IMG/VR virus record: IMGVR_UViG_3300030117_000741 | Location: 1-42,724 of that record | From: a virus | Length of the DNA: 42,724 nt | Strand: one strand, 5' to 3' | Shown: positions 1-10,700 of the stretch, one piece after another | How the letters are laid out: every line of letters starts with the position of its first letter | Position numbering within the stretch: position 1 is the first letter of the stretch | The notes under the pieces: model-generated | Told to the model about the DNA's origin: nothing | Seen by the model: only the letters and a program-made list of their open reading frames with translations | Databases searched by the model: none | Made by a program: the position numbers and the translations under genes

Positions 1-3000
1 TATACAGATTATGAAATAGGTAGAGGTGCAGATGAATTTGTAGAAGAAGCATATAAAATTGGCGGTTTTAAACCACCCTCAGAAATGACGGCTGCTGAAA
101 AAAATGGCGATGATATGCGGTCAGCATTAATGTTAAATATTTATTTGGCATTTGCAATGAGAGGTGCTGGAAATTTAGTTGCACCAGCAATCCCAGGACT
201 ATCAAGCATCATGCAAGGATTAGACCCTACAAAAGCAAAAACTCTTATGGGTGCATTAGGAAGGCTTGGTGCTATTAATGCTATTGATGAAGTGCCTAGT
301 ACATATTTTGATGACAACAGAAATAATTTAGGTACAAAACCTGGCATGAGTATGACAGAAGCATCGCAAGCTGCTTTTCCTTATAACTTATCTATCTCAA
401 GTGCTTTTGCAGGCTTATTAAATGCAAAACAATTAAAAGGATTATTTTCTAATGTTCAAAGAGCAAAGACAGCAGAAAGTTTAACTAATGTTAGAAGAAT
501 ATTTCGTAGTCAGCAAAAAGCTGACGGCATAATTACAGAGGATGCTGGCGGTAAAGTCGCTTTTACCAAAACTGTAGATCCAGACGGAACAAACGCACAA
601 AAGGTAACACCACAAACACCAGAGTCAGACTCAGTACAGGAAGCTTTAGAAAATTTAGACGATACACAAATAGCAGAAGTAGCCCAGGCTGAAAATAATA
701 TTCCTGAAATTATAGAAGAAATTTCAAAAAGAGCTGGTGAAGGAGATCAGCAATTATTAAAATACAGCGATGTATCAGCACCTACAAATAGCCTTGCAAT
801 AACTGACATCAATACTCGTATAAATCAAGTACCTACTGATAACCTATTGTCTCTTGCTAATCCTAAAAATGGCACAGAATTATCAGATGCAATAACAGAA
901 GCTACTGGTAAAGAATTTGAGCAATTTACAAGACAAGATGTAGTAAATGGCATTAAAAAATTAGAAGGCGAAGGTAAAACATTAATGCCTAATAGATTAA
1001 TGGGCATGCCATATTTAAATGTAGATCAAATTCAATTAGATCCAGTTAGATTTCAATATAAAGGTGGTGTAGATGCTCAAGGAGTACAAAAAGGTCAATC
1101 ATTAGAAGGTGTAGAAAAATGGAATAATGATTTAGAAGGAGTAGTCCAAGTATGGGAAGATCCAAAAGACGGACTTACTTATGTTGTTAATGGGCACAAC
1201 AGATTAGCTAAAGCTAAAGAGCTTGGCATACCATCAGTAAAGGTTGAATTTTTAGATTCTCCAGATGCTATTGGTGCTAGACAGCAAGGTGCATTAACTA
1301 ATATTGCTCAAGGTGGTGGTACTCCATTTGATGCTGCCAATTTTTTAAAGGAATCAGGCATATCAAGTCCAGAACAATTAACAGATATAGGTGTTCCATT
1401 AAAGTCTGGCTTAGGAGCAAAAGGTTTAGCTTTAAGTAAATTACCTCCTAATATTTACCAGGATGTATTAGACGGCAAAATATCACAAAACAGAGGACTA
1501 TTACTTGGCGGTAGTGGTCTTGATGAAACTGGTATGCAAACTGCATATAAGGTTTTACAGAAAAAAGACGTTACTGACGCAACTTTTTCCGAAGTATTGC
1601 AACAAGCTAAAAATGCACCTACAGCAGAAGGTGGTCAGGTTGATTTGTTTGGTAATACAGAGATGTTAAATCTAATGATTGAAAAGGGTCAATTAGCTGC
1701 ATCAATAAAAAGAAATTTAGTCCAGGATCGTAATTTATTCAGTAGAGCTGGTAGAGGTGCAGATAGATTAGAAGCTGCTGGTAGCAAGATTGATAGATTT
1801 GAAGCTGCAAATCAAAAGAATTTTGCTGATACTGCTATAGCTCAATTTGATGCAGAGAAATATGCTGATACGAATATTAGTAAATTACTTAATGAAGGAG
1901 CACAACAGATAAGTGAAGGAGCAAAAGTTGGTGTAGTTACAAGAAGAATACAGCCAAAGATCGTAAACGAAATAATAGATAGTCCACTCTTACCAACTAA
2001 GACACCTGAGATACAAACTGAGCTACCAACATCTACAGAATTGCCTGCAGGTCGAATTATAAATGAAGATCAAATAGCAAAGAAAACTTTTGTTGATAAA
2101 GATGGAAAAGTAAAAATGAAAGGTACATTTGTTGATGAACTTGGTTATGTGCAAACACCAAAACCAGAAGACACAATAGTTCCAAGAAGAGTAATGATTA
2201 ACAATATTATTAAAAAAGCAGCTCAGAATGGTGAAGTAAGACCACCAACTACACCTTTAATAAATACACCTAAAGCAACTAACGTAAACTCTACAAAAGT
2301 TATAAATAATCTTAGAGATGGCAAGATAGATGGCGATTCAATACGATTAATGGCTGATGAATTAAGGCTTGCTGAGGAACATAAGACATTAGATGAGGCA
2401 ATAAAGGCAGATCGTATTGCACAAAAAAGAGTTGAAATGGGTTGGGACAATATGACTTACGAGCAGAAGAAACAAAGAGATTTTTATAAAGACATGGAAA
2501 TGCATAATCGTAAATTCGAATTTGATATGATTACAGATCCAATTAGAAAATTAAAAAAGCAAGTTCCTACCTTGTCTGTAGATCAGTTAAAAGCTAAAAA
2601 GCTAGAACTAGAACAAGGTGGTTTTCCTTTAACAGAAAGAATAAAAAACAATATTGCTAAAAAACGTACACAATTTCCATACGTTGAGACTAAGCAAAAA
2701 GCAACTAAAATGAGGATGGATTTAGTGTCAGATGCAAATATAGAAAAACTATATAAAGATGGTGAGGAAATAGGTGATCAATTATTTGAAGCTGAACTTA
2801 AAAAAATCGAAGATTTAGAAGGTGCTGCATCTAGCTCTATAGATACAAGATTAGTTAGCCAGGCAGAATACGAGTTAGTAGTAAATGAGTTAAACAAGAA
2901 AACAGCAAAAACAACAGGATTTACATTACCAAACGAATTTGCAAGGATGAAACCTCGTTATGGGTTAGGTGAAATTGATTTTGAAAATGACCTAGATAGG

Positions 3001-4293
3001 GTTGCATACATTATTAGAAGTAAAGCCAAAAAATCTAAAAGAGAAGATGACATCGTTGCATTATTAAAACAACAAGGTGTTGATCCTGATAAGGCAAGAA
3101 TACATGGAAGTAAAGTACATCAATTTGTCAAAGACTATGTAAAAGCAGAAACTGGTAGTGCTGCTGCAAGTAATGCTGCTGGCATGCTTATAAAAGTACC
3201 TGACCAGGGATTTTTTGAAGCACCAAGAATGAGCTTTAGTCCAATGGTGGATTTTACTGGTGGAAGTTATGACGAAGCATTAGTAAGAAGGCAGCTCCAG
3301 GTAGCAAAAGAACGAATGAATATTGGTTATGCTGACCGATTAGCAGAATGGGGTCAACGAATTACTGGTTCTGTCGAAGAAATATTTGAACAAAGTCAAG
3401 GATTAGCATTAGAAGCTAGTAAGGCTATGAAAGAAGCATCAATAATTGCTGGTATAGATCCAAGCAGAGTTAGGTACTTAGAAACAATAAATATGAACAG
3501 AATGTTTGGTAGAGATGAAAATATTAAATCTACAGCAAAATGGAGACCTGACCTTGCTACATTTATGGCTCGTAATCCTGATGATCCATTAAGTGCAGTG
3601 GCGGAGGGTCAACCCACAGCCGTTTTTGTTCCTCGTGGTTCAGAGCATGCTTCTCGGAACTCAATATTTCTGGCTCTGTATCCAGGTATAGAGAAGCGTT
3701 ACGGAGGACTTGTTTCAGGCGTTGCAGAAAACGGAAGAGCTTTTCGGGTTGACGCATATCACGAAGCATTTCACTCAGTACAAGGCTGGTTAGATGAAAT
3801 AGGTAACACTAAATTAACTGAAGCATTAAATACTCCTGAAGCATTAGAGGAGATGTCTTCCATTATTAAACGATCTAGGGGTAATTTTCAACCTGGAATG
3901 GAAGCAAAAGAAATACAAGCTGAAGCTTTCGGTCATTGGTTAAACAATAAAAAGATCAAGCTAGAAAATGGAGGATTAAAGGCTGTATTTGAAAGAATGA
4001 AAAAATATCTATATGAATTTGGTAAAAAGTTAAGATTTATTCTTGGTAAAGATCCAACATATGTTGATGTCTTTGAATTAGCAGCAAGTGGTGAACTATC
4101 AAGAAAGGCATTAATAAATAAATTAACGCCTGAACAGCTAGACGGATTAATAACAAGAATGGATGCTGATACAAACCGAAGCATCCCCGAACTAACTAAT
4201 CGCATAAATGAATATTTAATCGCTAAAAAGATTGAATATGACAACATGCTTGCTGGTTGGGATTCAGCAGTAGCAAAAGGAGGTTGCGTCTAA
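1..4293 (+). CDS. Giant internal virion protein, C-terminal part (polyvalent-protein-like, ParB-like and zincin motifs); truncated by the window edge
   Basis: The frame is open from base 1 and its first ATG (85) is not a convincing start, so this is the C-terminal ~1430 residues of a larger protein. Near residue 397 (counting from base 1) a ParB-like motif NGHNR lies in a context (predicted strand, YVVNGHNRLAKAKELG, then a conserved hydrophobic strand) typical of ParB/DdrB-like domains. At residue 1254 there is a zincin motif HEAFH (HExxH), followed about 55 residues later by EIQAEAFGHW, which could give the third metal ligand. ParB-like plus zincin modules are known from phage 'polyvalent' proteins packaged and injected with DNA. 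The gene sits where T7 has gp16, so ejection into the host is inferred. A GC-rich island (about 3596-3760) lies just before the zincin motif. The missing N-terminus is probably the gene that begins at 42382. Whether either domain is active is unknown. Confidence 0.8.
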   Translation, partial: YTDYEIGRGADEFVEEAYKIGGFKPPSEMTAAEKNGDDMRSALMLNIYLAFAMRGAGNLVAPAIPGLSSIMQGLDPTKAKTLMGALGRLGAINAIDEVPSTYFDDNRNNLGTKPGMSMTEASQAAFPYNLSISSAFAGLLNAKQLKGLFSNVQRAKTAESLTNVRRIFRSQQKADGIITEDAGGKVAFTKTVDPDGTNAQKVTPQTPESDSVQEALENLDDTQIAEVAQAENNIPEIIEEISKRAGEGDQQLLKYSDVSAPTNSLAITDINTRINQVPTDNLLSLANPKNGTELSDAITEATGKEFEQFTRQDVVNGIKKLEGEGKTLMPNRLMGMPYLNVDQIQLDPVRFQYKGGVDAQGVQKGQSLEGVEKWNNDLEGVVQVWEDPKDGLTYVVNGHNRLAKAKELGIPSVKVEFLDSPDAIGARQQGALTNIAQGGGTPFDAANFLKESGISSPEQLTDIGVPLKSGLGAKGLALSKLPPNIYQDVLDGKISQNRGLLLGGSGLDETGMQTAYKVLQKKDVTDATFSEVLQQAKNAPTAEGGQVDLFGNTEMLNLMIEKGQLAASIKRNLVQDRNLFSRAGRGADRLEAAGSKIDRFEAANQKNFADTAIAQFDAEKYADTNISKLLNEGAQQISEGAKVGVVTRRIQPKIVNEIIDSPLLPTKTPEIQTELPTSTELPAGRIINEDQIAKKTFVDKDGKVKMKGTFVDELGYVQTPKPEDTIVPRRVMINNIIKKAAQNGEVRPPTTPLINTPKATNVNSTKVINNLRDGKIDGDSIRLMADELRLAEEHKTLDEAIKADRIAQKRVEMGWDNMTYEQKKQRDFYKDMEMHNRKFEFDMITDPIRKLKKQVPTLSVDQLKAKKLELEQGGFPLTERIKNNIAKKRTQFPYVETKQKATKMRMDLVSDANIEKLYKDGEEIGDQLFEAELKKIEDLEGAASSSIDTRLVSQAEYELVVNELNKKTAKTTGFTLPNEFARMKPRYGLGEIDFENDLDRVAYIIRSKAKKSKREDDIVALLKQQGVDPDKARIHGSKVHQFVKDYVKAETGSAAASNAAGMLIKVPDQGFFEAPRMSFSPMVDFTGGSYDEALVRRQLQVAKERMNIGYADRLAEWGQRITGSVEEIFEQSQGLALEASKAMKEASIIAGIDPSRVRYLETINMNRMFGRDENIKSTAKWRPDLATFMARNPDDPLSAVAEGQPTAVFVPRGSEHASRNSIFLALYPGIEKRYGGLVSGVAENGRAFRVDAYHEAFHSVQGWLDEIGNTKLTEALNTPEALEEMSSIIKRSRGNFQPGMEAKEIQAEAFGHWLNNKKIKLENGGLKAVFERMKKYLYEFGKKLRFILGKDPTYVDVFELAASGELSRKALINKLTPEQLDGLITRMDADTNRSIPELTNRINEYLIAKKIEYDNMLAGWDSAVAKGGCV
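4278..4283 (+). promoter_or_regulatory. Strong ribosome binding site AGGAGG
   Basis: AGGAGG stands 9 nt before the ATG at 4293, inside the last codons of the upstream gene. It fixes the start of the next gene at this ATG (TAATG overlap with the preceding stop) rather than at the in-frame TTG at 4257. Confidence 0.8.
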
Positions 4294-7200
4294 TGTCTAA
4301 ATGTGATGATTTATTTGAACAACGTCAATCATTAATCAGAAAAAAAGCTGAGATTGACGAACAAATTGCAAAGATGAAGACAATACAAATGTCTAATCAA
4401 ATACCAGGTGACGATACATTCCTGGATGCAATGACTAGAACTGCTAAATACTTAGAAGAACTAGAAGCACAAAAAAGCATAAAAAAGGCAATTGAAGCAG
4501 AGAAGAAACCAGGTGTAAGTATTCCTAAAAATCAACCTACTAATTTTGTAAAAGAATTAAGAGATAGACCAGATGAAGTTGTAGCTAATTGGGCTAATTA
4601 TTCCCAGGCATTACTTAGAGCTGGCAAAGAAACATTAGATGGAAGGTTTGCATTTCTCGATGTTGACCCTTTAAAAAGTGCTCAAATGTTATCTGATGCT
4701 TATGACGGCAAACTTAATGTTAATGAAGCATTAGATGCAATAAATAAATTAACGGAAGGAGAAAAAACTTTTGTAGAAGATTTAGTTAGAGCTAGATGGT
4801 TTCACGATACAGGCAAAGAAGCATACATAAAATCTGTTGACGATATAGATATATTTATGGAGAAAAACCCTAATGCAGAAGTACCTCCAGAATTATTAGG
4901 CAAAGCATTTAACACCTACAAAGTAGCTTTAATGAGTGAAGCTACATACGATTTTTATAGAAACCAATGGTCAAAAGCTGGTAAAGCACAGCAAGGAAGG
5001 TTGTTTACAGATCAATTAGAAGTAGTAGATGACGCTTCTTCTGTAATACCTGACGATATTAAATCTGCTGAATCTTATGTTGATTCTTTAGGTATTGTTG
5101 GTAGAAAAATAAGTGACACCACAGAAGAAGAATCTATTGCCAGGGTAATTACTGCTGCCTCTGAAAATATAACAAGGCCAAAAGAAGCAATGGATCAATT
5201 AAACCTGGAGCTAAACAATATAAGAATCCAGGGAACAGACGTAAGAAAAAGGTATGACCCTAAAAGATTAAAAGATGCCAGGTTTAGACATACAAACTTA
5301 TTAGCAAAAGATTCTCAGTTATTTAATTTAAGAACTATGGGTCTTGCTTTTAGTTCTAACGTAGCTATGGCAATACGAGGGCCATATCATACTTTATATA
5401 AAAATGCTTTATACAAACCTTACGGTACTAAGTTATCTGGCAGTTTTATGGATGCCTGGCAAGCAAACTGGAAAGGTTATGCTGCTGCATATAAGGCTGT
5501 AAGAGAGTCAGGAAAAGAATTATTTATGGATGCCTGGAAGGGTGACAAAATGTTTTATTCCAGCAATGTAGAAACATACGGTAAGTTTTACGAACCAATA
5601 GAAAAACGAATTGCTGATTTAGAAGATGCAATGAACGTAGAAGGTAACTGGAAAAGTTATTTAAATCCAGAAAAATATAGAAGAGAATTACATGCAGCTA
5701 CACGTTTATGGTTGTATAGAAAAACAAAACATCCAGCAGCACTTAGACCAGGCTTTTCAGCATTAGCAGCTTTAGATGCACCATTTGGCTATGGTTATCA
5801 TATTTATAAATTAAGAACTGATCTTGAATTTAAAGCTAGAAGAGATGGAGTGCAGCTTGGATTGTTTGATGAAGAGTCTATAAATAAATGGATTAACGAT
5901 CAGTTTGCAGAACAGTTTTATAAGTTAGACCCAAGCGAAGCACAAATAAAAGCATATAGACAAGAGCAAAACATTCCACCTGGAATAATGGATGATCGAG
6001 CTGTTGCTGATGAAATAATAAAAACTAGAGTTGCCAATACATACGGTGGGCCTGTTAATTTAGATGACCTTAGTAGAGGTGCATCTGAATTTTCACAAGA
6101 TATGCGATTTCAAAGTCCTCCAGGCGAAGGTAATTTTTTAGGTAAAAAGTTTTATGAAATTGTTAATGGAGCTAGGCAGACATCTCCGCTATTTGACATA
6201 TTTGCTGCTCCATACCTTGTTGCTCCAATGAAAGGTGTTTCTTTAGATTTAAAACATCTTGGCTTTTCGTCTATAAATGATTGGATAGGTCACGCTACTG
6301 GCAATAGAAGATTAAATCCAGAACAGATAGCTAGTGCAAAAGCCGATGCAATTATAGCCATGCACATTTGGAGTATAGCTCTTATCGCAAAAGCAAATGA
6401 TCAAATAATAGGTAACGGCCCAGCTAACCCACAGGAGAGAGCTGTATGGAAAACAAATTTACAACAAAAAGGCCAAAAACCTAACAGTATGTTTGGCGTA
6501 CCTTTGATTGGTGGTCTGCCACTTATCAATACTATGTTTCTTATAAGCGACATAATAGATGGCGGTCAAAAAGCTGTAAGAAGTGATTACGATAAAAAGA
6601 CAATAGCTGGTGCAATTTTTGATACATTGGTTGGCAATGTAAGAAGAAATACAGCACTAGGCACTATTTCGCAAATAATGGAACTTGCTTATGGTGATCA
6701 ATATGGCAAAAGAAGGCCAATGGATTTATTTGGCTATGTAGGTGGTAGTCAGATACCAGGTATAGGAATTATAAGAAGTACAGAAAGAGCAACAAATTCG
6801 AAAAAATCTAATTTATTTAGAGATGCAGAACCAACTAAAAAAGATGAAGAATTGTACGATATTGGTATTTTGCAAAATGCAGAAAGAATATTAAAAAATG
6901 CTGCTACTGGTGTAACTGGTCTTACTGGCGTAGCTGGCGGTGCATATAAAGATAAAGATTGGTTAGGGTCTGACATTAAGCTTCCATTTGGTATGGAACT
7001 TGTTCATTATTTAGAGCATAGATTTTTCCCACACTTACATCCTAATGACAAGGTATATGCAGAATTGCAAATGCTAGAGCTGCTAGATCCTCCTAATCCA
7101 TTACTTAGAAAAAGATTAATGGATGTACCTATGTCTGATGATTTACAAAAAGAATTTAACGACACTTATGGTTCTATTGCTCCAGGAGTAGGTGATGTTC

Positions 7201-7715
7201 CTAATTTAGGGCCAGTAGCAAGAGCAGAACTAGGAGGTTCTAATAAATCTATAAGAGTAAGTTTGCCAGTATTTGTAAATTTAAAAGATTTAGGAATTAG
7301 ATTAAAAGAACAAAAAGAATTAGTAGATATAAAAATAAATCCATTAATTGAAAAGCATGTGTTTGACGAAAAAGGTAAAGGCAGAACATTTATAGATGCT
7401 GCCAGGTCATTAATAAATGATCCTATATATGACAATATGCAATCAGATCCAACAACTTCTGCTGATTTAAATGTTTCAGACAAAACCAATCAAGACAGAA
7501 AAAGGATGCCTGCATATCTGATGATGTCTCAGTTAAAAAAATATTATGAATTGATCACAACTGATGCTATTGGGAGAAGCGATTCGCCTGCTGCAATTGA
7601 GTGGCAAGAACGTAATGACATTAAAGAAATTGAATTAAGAGACCAGGCATTACAAGAAGCAAAATCAACAGTTAATAATTTATCTCGTCAAAACCCTGTT
7701 ATTAATTTAGAATAA
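4293..7715 (+). CDS. Second giant internal virion protein (1140 aa), LPD38-like
   Basis: Large, mostly helical, hydrophilic protein starting with a short coiled coil (residues 1-75). No catalytic motif is recognised. The block around residues 595-655 (SEFSQDMRFQSPPG followed by FAAPYLVAPMKG) resembles the C-terminal LPD38-type domain seen in large phage polyvalent and internal virion proteins; this is a by-eye resemblance. It overlaps the stop of the upstream giant protein by one base (TAATG) with a strong AGGAGG, so the two are translationally coupled. The tail fibre follows 34 nt downstream. T7 has a single gp16 (1318 aa) here. Two giant proteins in tandem suggest either a split gp16 or an extra ejection protein. 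Role in the inner core or DNA ejection is inferred from position. Confidence 0.75.
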   Translation: MSKCDDLFEQRQSLIRKKAEIDEQIAKMKTIQMSNQIPGDDTFLDAMTRTAKYLEELEAQKSIKKAIEAEKKPGVSIPKNQPTNFVKELRDRPDEVVANWANYSQALLRAGKETLDGRFAFLDVDPLKSAQMLSDAYDGKLNVNEALDAINKLTEGEKTFVEDLVRARWFHDTGKEAYIKSVDDIDIFMEKNPNAEVPPELLGKAFNTYKVALMSEATYDFYRNQWSKAGKAQQGRLFTDQLEVVDDASSVIPDDIKSAESYVDSLGIVGRKISDTTEEESIARVITAASENITRPKEAMDQLNLELNNIRIQGTDVRKRYDPKRLKDARFRHTNLLAKDSQLFNLRTMGLAFSSNVAMAIRGPYHTLYKNALYKPYGTKLSGSFMDAWQANWKGYAAAYKAVRESGKELFMDAWKGDKMFYSSNVETYGKFYEPIEKRIADLEDAMNVEGNWKSYLNPEKYRRELHAATRLWLYRKTKHPAALRPGFSALAALDAPFGYGYHIYKLRTDLEFKARRDGVQLGLFDEESINKWINDQFAEQFYKLDPSEAQIKAYRQEQNIPPGIMDDRAVADEIIKTRVANTYGGPVNLDDLSRGASEFSQDMRFQSPPGEGNFLGKKFYEIVNGARQTSPLFDIFAAPYLVAPMKGVSLDLKHLGFSSINDWIGHATGNRRLNPEQIASAKADAIIAMHIWSIALIAKANDQIIGNGPANPQERAVWKTNLQQKGQKPNSMFGVPLIGGLPLINTMFLISDIIDGGQKAVRSDYDKKTIAGAIFDTLVGNVRRNTALGTISQIMELAYGDQYGKRRPMDLFGYVGGSQIPGIGIIRSTERATNSKKSNLFRDAEPTKKDEELYDIGILQNAERILKNAATGVTGLTGVAGGAYKDKDWLGSDIKLPFGMELVHYLEHRFFPHLHPNDKVYAELQMLELLDPPNPLLRKRLMDVPMSDDLQKEFNDTYGSIAPGVGDVPNLGPVARAELGGSNKSIRVSLPVFVNLKDLGIRLKEQKELVDIKINPLIEKHVFDEKGKGRTFIDAARSLINDPIYDNMQSDPTTSADLNVSDKTNQDRKRMPAYLMMSQLKKYYELITTDAIGRSDSPAAIEWQERNDIKEIELRDQALQEAKSTVNNLSRQNPVINLE

Positions 7716-7749
7716 TGTTACAGTAACGTAGAACTCTACCTTTAAGTAG

Positions 7750-10700
7750 ATGCCATTATCATATAAAACTTTTACAGGAAATAGTGGTAGCCCACAGAGT
7801 ACCTTTACGCTGGATTTTCCTTATATTCTTAAGGATCATGTAAAGCTATATTATGGACGCAATATATTAAATAACACTCAAACATCTACATTAGTAAATG
7901 GTACAGACTATAACTTCACTAGCGATAATACAGTTCAATTAATTGGTTCTACTCTTAATTCAGGTACAACTGTTGGAGATCCACATAACTTAGCTAATGG
8001 TGTTGAATTAACTATTGAAAGAGATACTCCTGATAGTACACAAATTGTTGAGTTTCAAGATGGATCTAACTTAATTGGAGATAACCTTAATAATGCAAAT
8101 TTACAGAATTTATTTGTAGTCCAGGAGCAGCAAGATAAAAATGATTTATCTGCTACTAAAGCACAAGCCGCTGAAACTGCATCAAATACAGCTACTGCCA
8201 ATGTTGCAACCTTAACATCCACACAGTTTAAAGCTGATGGTTCAACATTAATGACAGGTAATATAAATGTTAATAGTAATAAAGTTATAAATGTTTCTGA
8301 TCCGACCAATGCACAAGATGCAGTAACAAAAAATTATCTTGAAAGAACTGGAAGTATTACTTCAACACAAATAGCAAACGGAACTATTGTTGATGACGAT
8401 ATAAATGCAAGTGCAAATATAGACGGATCTAAAATTGCTAACGATTCCATATCTATGGATAAGTTAGATTCTGGAACTTTGCCTGCTGATGTAAAAGTTG
8501 GTACTGGCAGCATTATTGATGGAACTATTTTAGATACTGATATAAATTCAGCGACAGCTATTCAGGGATCAAAATTACAAGCTGCTACTGGCACTAATGC
8601 TGGTTCAATGTCAGCCGCTGATAAGGCAAAATTAGATGGAATAGAAGCTGGAGCTAAAGATGATTTAACTCCTGGAGAAGTTAGACAAAAGGTACAAGAC
8701 GCATCTGACTCTAATGTTTTTACTGATGATGACCATACAAAATTAAATAACGCAGTAACTTTAACTGACAACCAGACTTTAACTAACAAGACTTTGACAA
8801 GTCCTGTCATTAACCAAATGTCAGGTACTGCTATTAAGACTTCTGGTGTATCTACAAGCGATTTAGAAGTTTATTCTGCTAAACGAGCTGGTGAAATATT
8901 TTATCAAAAAGACACTTTATCAGAAATAATTTCTACTGAGAACTGGAGTGCTAGTGATGACAAGGTAGCTACTACTGCTGCAATAGATGCCAGGATAACT
9001 GACCTGGTAGATGATGTTGGTGGTTTTGTACCAATAGCAAATGAATTAAGCTTTCCAAATTCTAATCCAGACTTAAATGATGGTGCTGGTACGTTAGTTA
9101 GCATAAAAGCATTATCTACAAATAGGACAGCTAACTCATCTGGTGAATTAGCAATTGCAAATGGCACATTAAATAACTCAACTGTTTTTATAACAGGTTT
9201 AGGTTCTAACGAAACATTGCCACAAGGTTTTGGTCTTATTGTAGAAAGTAGTGCTGGTGCAGTTAACAACACATATACATTTCATAGGCTTACACCAAAG
9301 GCAACAGAGGTAACAACAGTTGCAAGCAAATCTACTGAAATAAGTACAGTTCACACCAATATAACTGCTGTTAATTCTGTCTTTAATAATTTAACTGCTA
9401 TAAATGCTGTAAATAATAATTCAACAAACATTAATGCTGTTAATAGCAATTCAACAAACATCAATGCTGTTGCTGGAAACGAAACTAATATTAATGCAGT
9501 TAAAAATAACGCAACCAATATTAATGCAGTAGTTAGTAATGCTAATAATATTAATGATGTAGCTAATAACGAGACAAATATAAACGCTGTTAAAAATAAC
9601 GAGACAAATATAAACGCTGTTAATAGTAATTCTACAAATATTAATACTGTTGCTTCTTCAAATAATAATATTAACCAGGTAGCGACAAATATAAATAATG
9701 TAAGTACTGTTGCCAATGCAATTTCTAATGTAAATAATGTTGGTAACTCAATTAATAACCTAAATAATGTTCATAGCAGTTTATCCAACGTAAATAATGT
9801 CAGCAATAACATAGCAAGCGTAAATACTGTAGCTTCTAATTTAGGAACTGTTAATGATTTTGCTGCACGTTATCGTTCTGGTGCAAGCAACCCTACAACT
9901 AGCTTAGATACAGGAGACATATTCTTTAATACAACATCTAAAGAACTAAAGGTATATAACGGAACTGCTTGGCAGAATGGCGTCACAGCAACAGGTAACT
10001 TAGCAAGTTTAGGAAATAATACATTTACTGCTGATCAGGTTATTCATGGTATTACTGTTGGTAAAGGTGCTAGTTCTGTCGCTAATAATACTGCTCTTGG
10101 AGTTTCTGCTTTAGCTGCAAATACTTCTGGTAATGACAACCTTGCAGTAGGTAGTCTTGCATTAGAAGATAATACGTCTGGTGGTCATAACATAGCTTTA
10201 GGTAGAAAAGCACTTAAAACAAATACGACTCAATCAAATAACGTAGCGATAGGAAGCCATGCTTTAAATGTGGCAACTGCATCAAATAACACAGCTATTG
10301 GACATCTAGCCTTAACAGCAAACACAACTGGATCACCTAACACGGCAGTTGGAAATTTGGCATTAACAGATAATACAACAGGCAATAGAAACGTCGGAAT
10401 TGGTCACGATGCCTTACGCAAAAATATAACTGGAAATAATAATACTGCTGTTGGTGGTCAAGCAATGTATTACAACACCAGTGGTGGTAATAATGCTGCT
10501 TTTGGTTATTTTGCATTAGGACAGAACACAACTGGAATACAAAACACGGCTCTTGGTTTTGGGGCTTTAGATGCAAACACTACGGCATCAAACAATACTG
10601 CCGTTGGAAATATGGCATTATCTACAAACACAACTGGATTTCAAAACGTAGCTGTGGGAGCAAATGCTCTTGATGCTAATACTACTGGCGGAAATTGCAC

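Noticed and set aside
4060-4075. Palindrome CAACATATGTTG as a further dyad site
   Set aside because: Lies inside a coding sequence, away from any start, and differs in both half-sites from TTACA.
3933-4247. 104-codon antisense frame at the end of the giant protein
   Set aside because: Composition mirrors the sense gene's codon pattern; no ribosome binding site and no recognisable protein.
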